Positions 7,689 through 9,585 of a stretch of 9,585 nt of DNA are shown one piece after another. A program made the position numbers and the translations under genes. Within the stretch, counting starts at the first letter, position 1. The number at the start of each line of letters is the position of its first letter. Below the pieces are notes generated by a model. The model did no database searches. It was given only the letters and a program-made list of their open reading frames with translations, and was not told the origin of the DNA. Source of the stretch: an uncultured Lachnospiraceae bacterium (GTDB lineage Bacteria; Bacillota; Clostridia; Lachnospirales; Lachnospiraceae); NCBI GenBank assembly GCA_934371505.1, contig CAKRNW010000087.1, positions 1-9,585 on the forward strand. Reading direction: 5' to 3'.

Positions 7689-7691
7689 GTC

Positions 7692-8594
7692 TTATCTCAT
7701 CTCTGACTGCACCCAGGCAATCGTCGCTTCCAATGTGTATTGTGGAACAAAGCCTAATTCCTTTTCTGCAAGACTGCCATCTGCACGCCAGTCTACATCA
7801 TCGCTGGAATCCTGCCCCTCGAATCTAATTTCCGATTGGCTATCCAACATCCTGATGCATAAGTTTGCCAGTTCTGTATTTGATACGGTCTGCCGTGCTA
7901 CAATATCATAACATTCTGACAATTGGAGTGCTTGTATTGCCTTTAATACCGCCCGGGCAATATCCCTCACATCCACATAGTTCTGCCTCCGTGTGCCCTT
8001 TCCCCGTAAAGTGATGGTTTCTCCGTTCCTGGCACATTGCAAAAATACCGATAAAATCGTCTTAGCAGACATTCCAACGCCAACGGGTGACGGAATCCGA
8101 AGTGAGGTGCTTTGTATGCCCTGGCGATTCAGCAGGCTGACCAGATGTTCCCCCATCAGTTTTGATGCATGATAAACGGTTTCCGGGTGGGGCAGATTCT
8201 TTTCTGTAATCATTCCTGTTTCATCCGGTTTCGGCGTTCCCACAACCGGTAATGAAGAAATAAAAATAAAACGGGAACAACCTGCCTCCACCGCCAGTCT
8301 GGTCAGGTAAAAAGTTCCCAGGCAGTTGTCGGTAATCACTTTTGCATCACCGCCCGCCATATTCAGGTTCGCAGCCACATGGATAATCACATCCAGTTTT
8401 CTGCCTTTCAAACTGTCTAAAGCACCTTCTCTGGATAAATCCGCACTCACATACTCCGCAACATAAGGACACTGGTTCTCCGCTTTCCTTCCCAGTCCTA
8501 TGAGATGTCCCTCGCCTGCTATGCACTTTGCAATCTCCTGCCCTACAAAGCCATTACTGCCCGTCAGCAGAATATTTTTGATTTTATTTTCCAT
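7692..8594 (-). CDS. Extended SDR: NAD(P)-dependent sugar-nucleotide epimerase/dehydratase
   Basis: A 300-residue extended short-chain dehydrogenase/reductase of the NAD-dependent epimerase/dehydratase family. The nucleotide loop TGSNGFVG is at residues 11-18, and DL at 52-53 and HVAAN at 72-76 are typical of this group. Catalytic residues are S113/S114 (FISS), Y141 and K145 (YHASK). The C-terminal part (about 165-300) is the variable lobe that holds the nucleotide-sugar; RRQNYVDVRDIARA (202-215) is a family hallmark. R36-K37 after the second strand would fit NADP(H), which is only an inference. The frame is open further upstream to an ATG at 8672, but I chose ATG 8594: AGGAAG lies 6 nt before it and the Rossmann strand follows directly, while the longer version would overlap the glycosyltransferase by 68 nt. 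It most likely makes or modifies an activated sugar for the pathway. The exact reaction cannot be assigned. Confidence 0.92.
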   Translation of the reverse strand: MENKIKNILLTGSNGFVGQEIAKCIAGEGHLIGLGRKAENQCPYVAEYVSADLSREGALDSLKGRKLDVIIHVAANLNMAGGDAKVITDNCLGTFYLTRLAVEAGCSRFIFISSLPVVGTPKPDETGMITEKNLPHPETVYHASKLMGEHLVSLLNRQGIQSTSLRIPSPVGVGMSAKTILSVFLQCARNGETITLRGKGTRRQNYVDVRDIARAVLKAIQALQLSECYDIVARQTVSNTELANLCIRMLDSQSEIRFEGQDSSDDVDWRADGSLAEKELGFVPQYTLEATIAWVQSEMR

Positions 8595-8600
8595 CTGAAA

Positions 8601-8606
8601 CTTCCT
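8601..8606 (-). promoter_or_regulatory. Ribosome binding site of the SDR gene (decides start)
   Basis: AGGAAG lies 6 nt before ATG 8594 and overlaps the glycosyltransferase stop TAG (8607-8605). This supports the 300-residue product over the 326-residue version starting at 8672. Confidence 0.75.
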
Positions 8607-9585
8607 ATTTTTTCCCTTGTGCCAAGCCTGTAAAATATTCTTCATACCACTTCGCCAGATCATGAATATCATAACCGGCTTTTTGGATAGCCTCCCGCTG
8701 GCAGACTCTGGATGGATTTACCTTTAACAGCGAAACCGCCTCTTTAGCCCATTGTCCGGATGGCTCCTGAATGGATTTCCAGCAAACTAATCCCTGGGTT
8801 ACTTCGATTCCCGGATTTACGGTATCTGATACCAGAATCGGCAGACCAGACGCCTGCGCCTCAATCAAGGTGAGAGGCAGACCCTCATAAACGGAGGGAA
8901 AAATCAGTACATCCATTGCCGACATAAAATCTGCGGCATCGGAACGCATCCCCGTAAAAATCACCCGGTCCCCTATGCCAAGGCGCTCTGCCTTCTCCAT
9001 AATCCCGTCCCGCAGGTCTCCGTCTCCCAGACAAAAAAATCTGGCATCCGGAAGGATCTGGGCAATGTCATGGTAAATATCCATCAGGAAGGTATGGTTT
9101 TTACACGCCACAAAATTGGCAATATGCCCGAACACCGGCTGATTATCTTCCATGCCAAATTCTTTTCGGATTTTCTCTCTGCTTAACTGTTTAAAAGAAA
9201 ATCCATCCAAATCTATGGCATTGCGCACCACTCGGAAAGGTTTGTTCCCATACATCCACTTTCCCGCTTCCTCCGAACATGCAAAACGTTCTACGTTACT
9301 ATGTTTCATCATAAAGCGTCCAATTCTATGAACCGTCATTTTGGCATTGGATGTACTGTGGGAATGGCAGATTGCAACACTTCCACCACTCTTTGCCGCA
9401 AGTAACTGAGGAATTACTAATGCATTGGGTGTATGACGCACCACTGCCACATATTCATTTTCTTTTACAATCCGTTTAATTCCCTTCAGATTGGCCACAG
9501 GATTTGAAGTAAGCCGGGGCAGCTGATAAATTCTTCCACCAAGCTGTTCAATCTCCTGCACATACCCCGGATCGCTTTGGGTATG
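8605..9585 (-). CDS. GT-B glycosyltransferase (GT4-like), N-terminus beyond window
   Basis: The frame is open to the last base, so this is the C-terminal 326 residues of a longer protein (GT4 enzymes are usually 350-400). A GTG at 9561 is an unlikely start, because upstream in-frame residues (HTQSDPGY) continue the N-terminal GT-B lobe, as in EpsF/CapM-type enzymes. Visible landmarks in partial numbering are HSHST near residue 75, VVRNAID near 119 at the lobe boundary, GHIANF..CKNH near 153-164, and EGLPLTLIE at 234-242, the EX7E motif of retaining GT-B enzymes that contacts the donor. The position often held by Arg in the GxxGRF-like donor loop reads Asn here, while Lys is kept. It transfers a sugar from a nucleotide donor to a glycan at the cytoplasmic membrane face. 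The donor and acceptor are unknown. It is the first visible gene of the operon, and the SDR gene starts 10 nt after its stop. Confidence 0.92.
   Translation of the reverse strand, partial: HTQSDPGYVQEIEQLGGRIYQLPRLTSNPVANLKGIKRIVKENEYVAVVRHTPNALVIPQLLAAKSGGSVAICHSHSTSNAKMTVHRIGRFMMKHSNVERFACSEEAGKWMYGNKPFRVVRNAIDLDGFSFKQLSREKIRKEFGMEDNQPVFGHIANFVACKNHTFLMDIYHDIAQILPDARFFCLGDGDLRDGIMEKAERLGIGDRVIFTGMRSDAADFMSAMDVLIFPSVYEGLPLTLIEAQASGLPILVSDTVNPGIEVTQGLVCWKSIQEPSGQWAKEAVSLLKVNPSRVCQREAIQKAGYDIHDLAKWYEEYFTGLAQGKK

Noticed and set aside
8595..8672. Longer N-terminus for the SDR protein from ATG 8672
   Set aside because: It would overlap the glycosyltransferase by 68 nt and add a non-conserved leader before the Rossmann fold. 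ATG 8594 has a well placed ribosome binding site.
9559..9561. GTG as the true start of the glycosyltransferase
   Set aside because: The frame stays open to the window edge, and the upstream residues match the continuing GT-B N-terminal lobe, so the gene is cut by the window.

Overview
The window looks like a chromosomal stretch of a low-to-mid GC Gram-positive anaerobe, most likely a Clostridia/Lachnospiraceae-type bacterium. This rests on strong AGGAG-type ribosome binding sites 6-7 nt before every checkable start, a Lys/Glu/Ile-rich proteome, and the style of the glycan genes. No sequence search was run, so the taxonomy is an inference. Everything is coded on the minus strand. Six genes are packed so tightly that the largest intergenic gap is 58 nt. 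No stretch over 300 bases lacks a gene, and no tRNA, rRNA, CRISPR array, IS element or clear terminator was seen.

Read in the direction of transcription (high to low coordinates), the first block is a surface-glycan type cassette. It holds a GT-B family glycosyltransferase (9585-8605, its N-terminus lost at the window edge), an extended SDR sugar-nucleotide epimerase/dehydratase (8594-7692), an ATP-grasp ligase (7676-6621) and a YfcE/MJ0936-like metallophosphoesterase (6624-5896). The last two overlap by 4 nt (ATGA). Together they suggest that a nucleotide sugar or small glycan is modified, ligated through a carboxylate and transferred. The product cannot be deduced.

After a 58-nt gap that contains a short dyad, the second block has a 279-aa protein with an N-terminal GNAT acetyltransferase domain and a probable second, degenerate GNAT-like half (5837-4998). 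Fifteen nt later a giant unrecognised gene begins at 4982. It stays open to the first base of the window without an in-frame stop, giving at least 1660 residues with the C-terminus missing. This protein fills more than half of the window. It is highly charged and probably mostly alpha-helical, with a Gln-rich N-terminus, one isolated hydrophobic stretch and a short tandem repeat near residues 1026-1068.

The giant protein and its coupling to a GNAT enzyme are the least explained part of the window and the best candidate for something undescribed. No promoter was identified. The close spacing suggests one transcription unit whose promoter lies beyond 9585, possibly with an extra regulatory point in the 58-nt gap.
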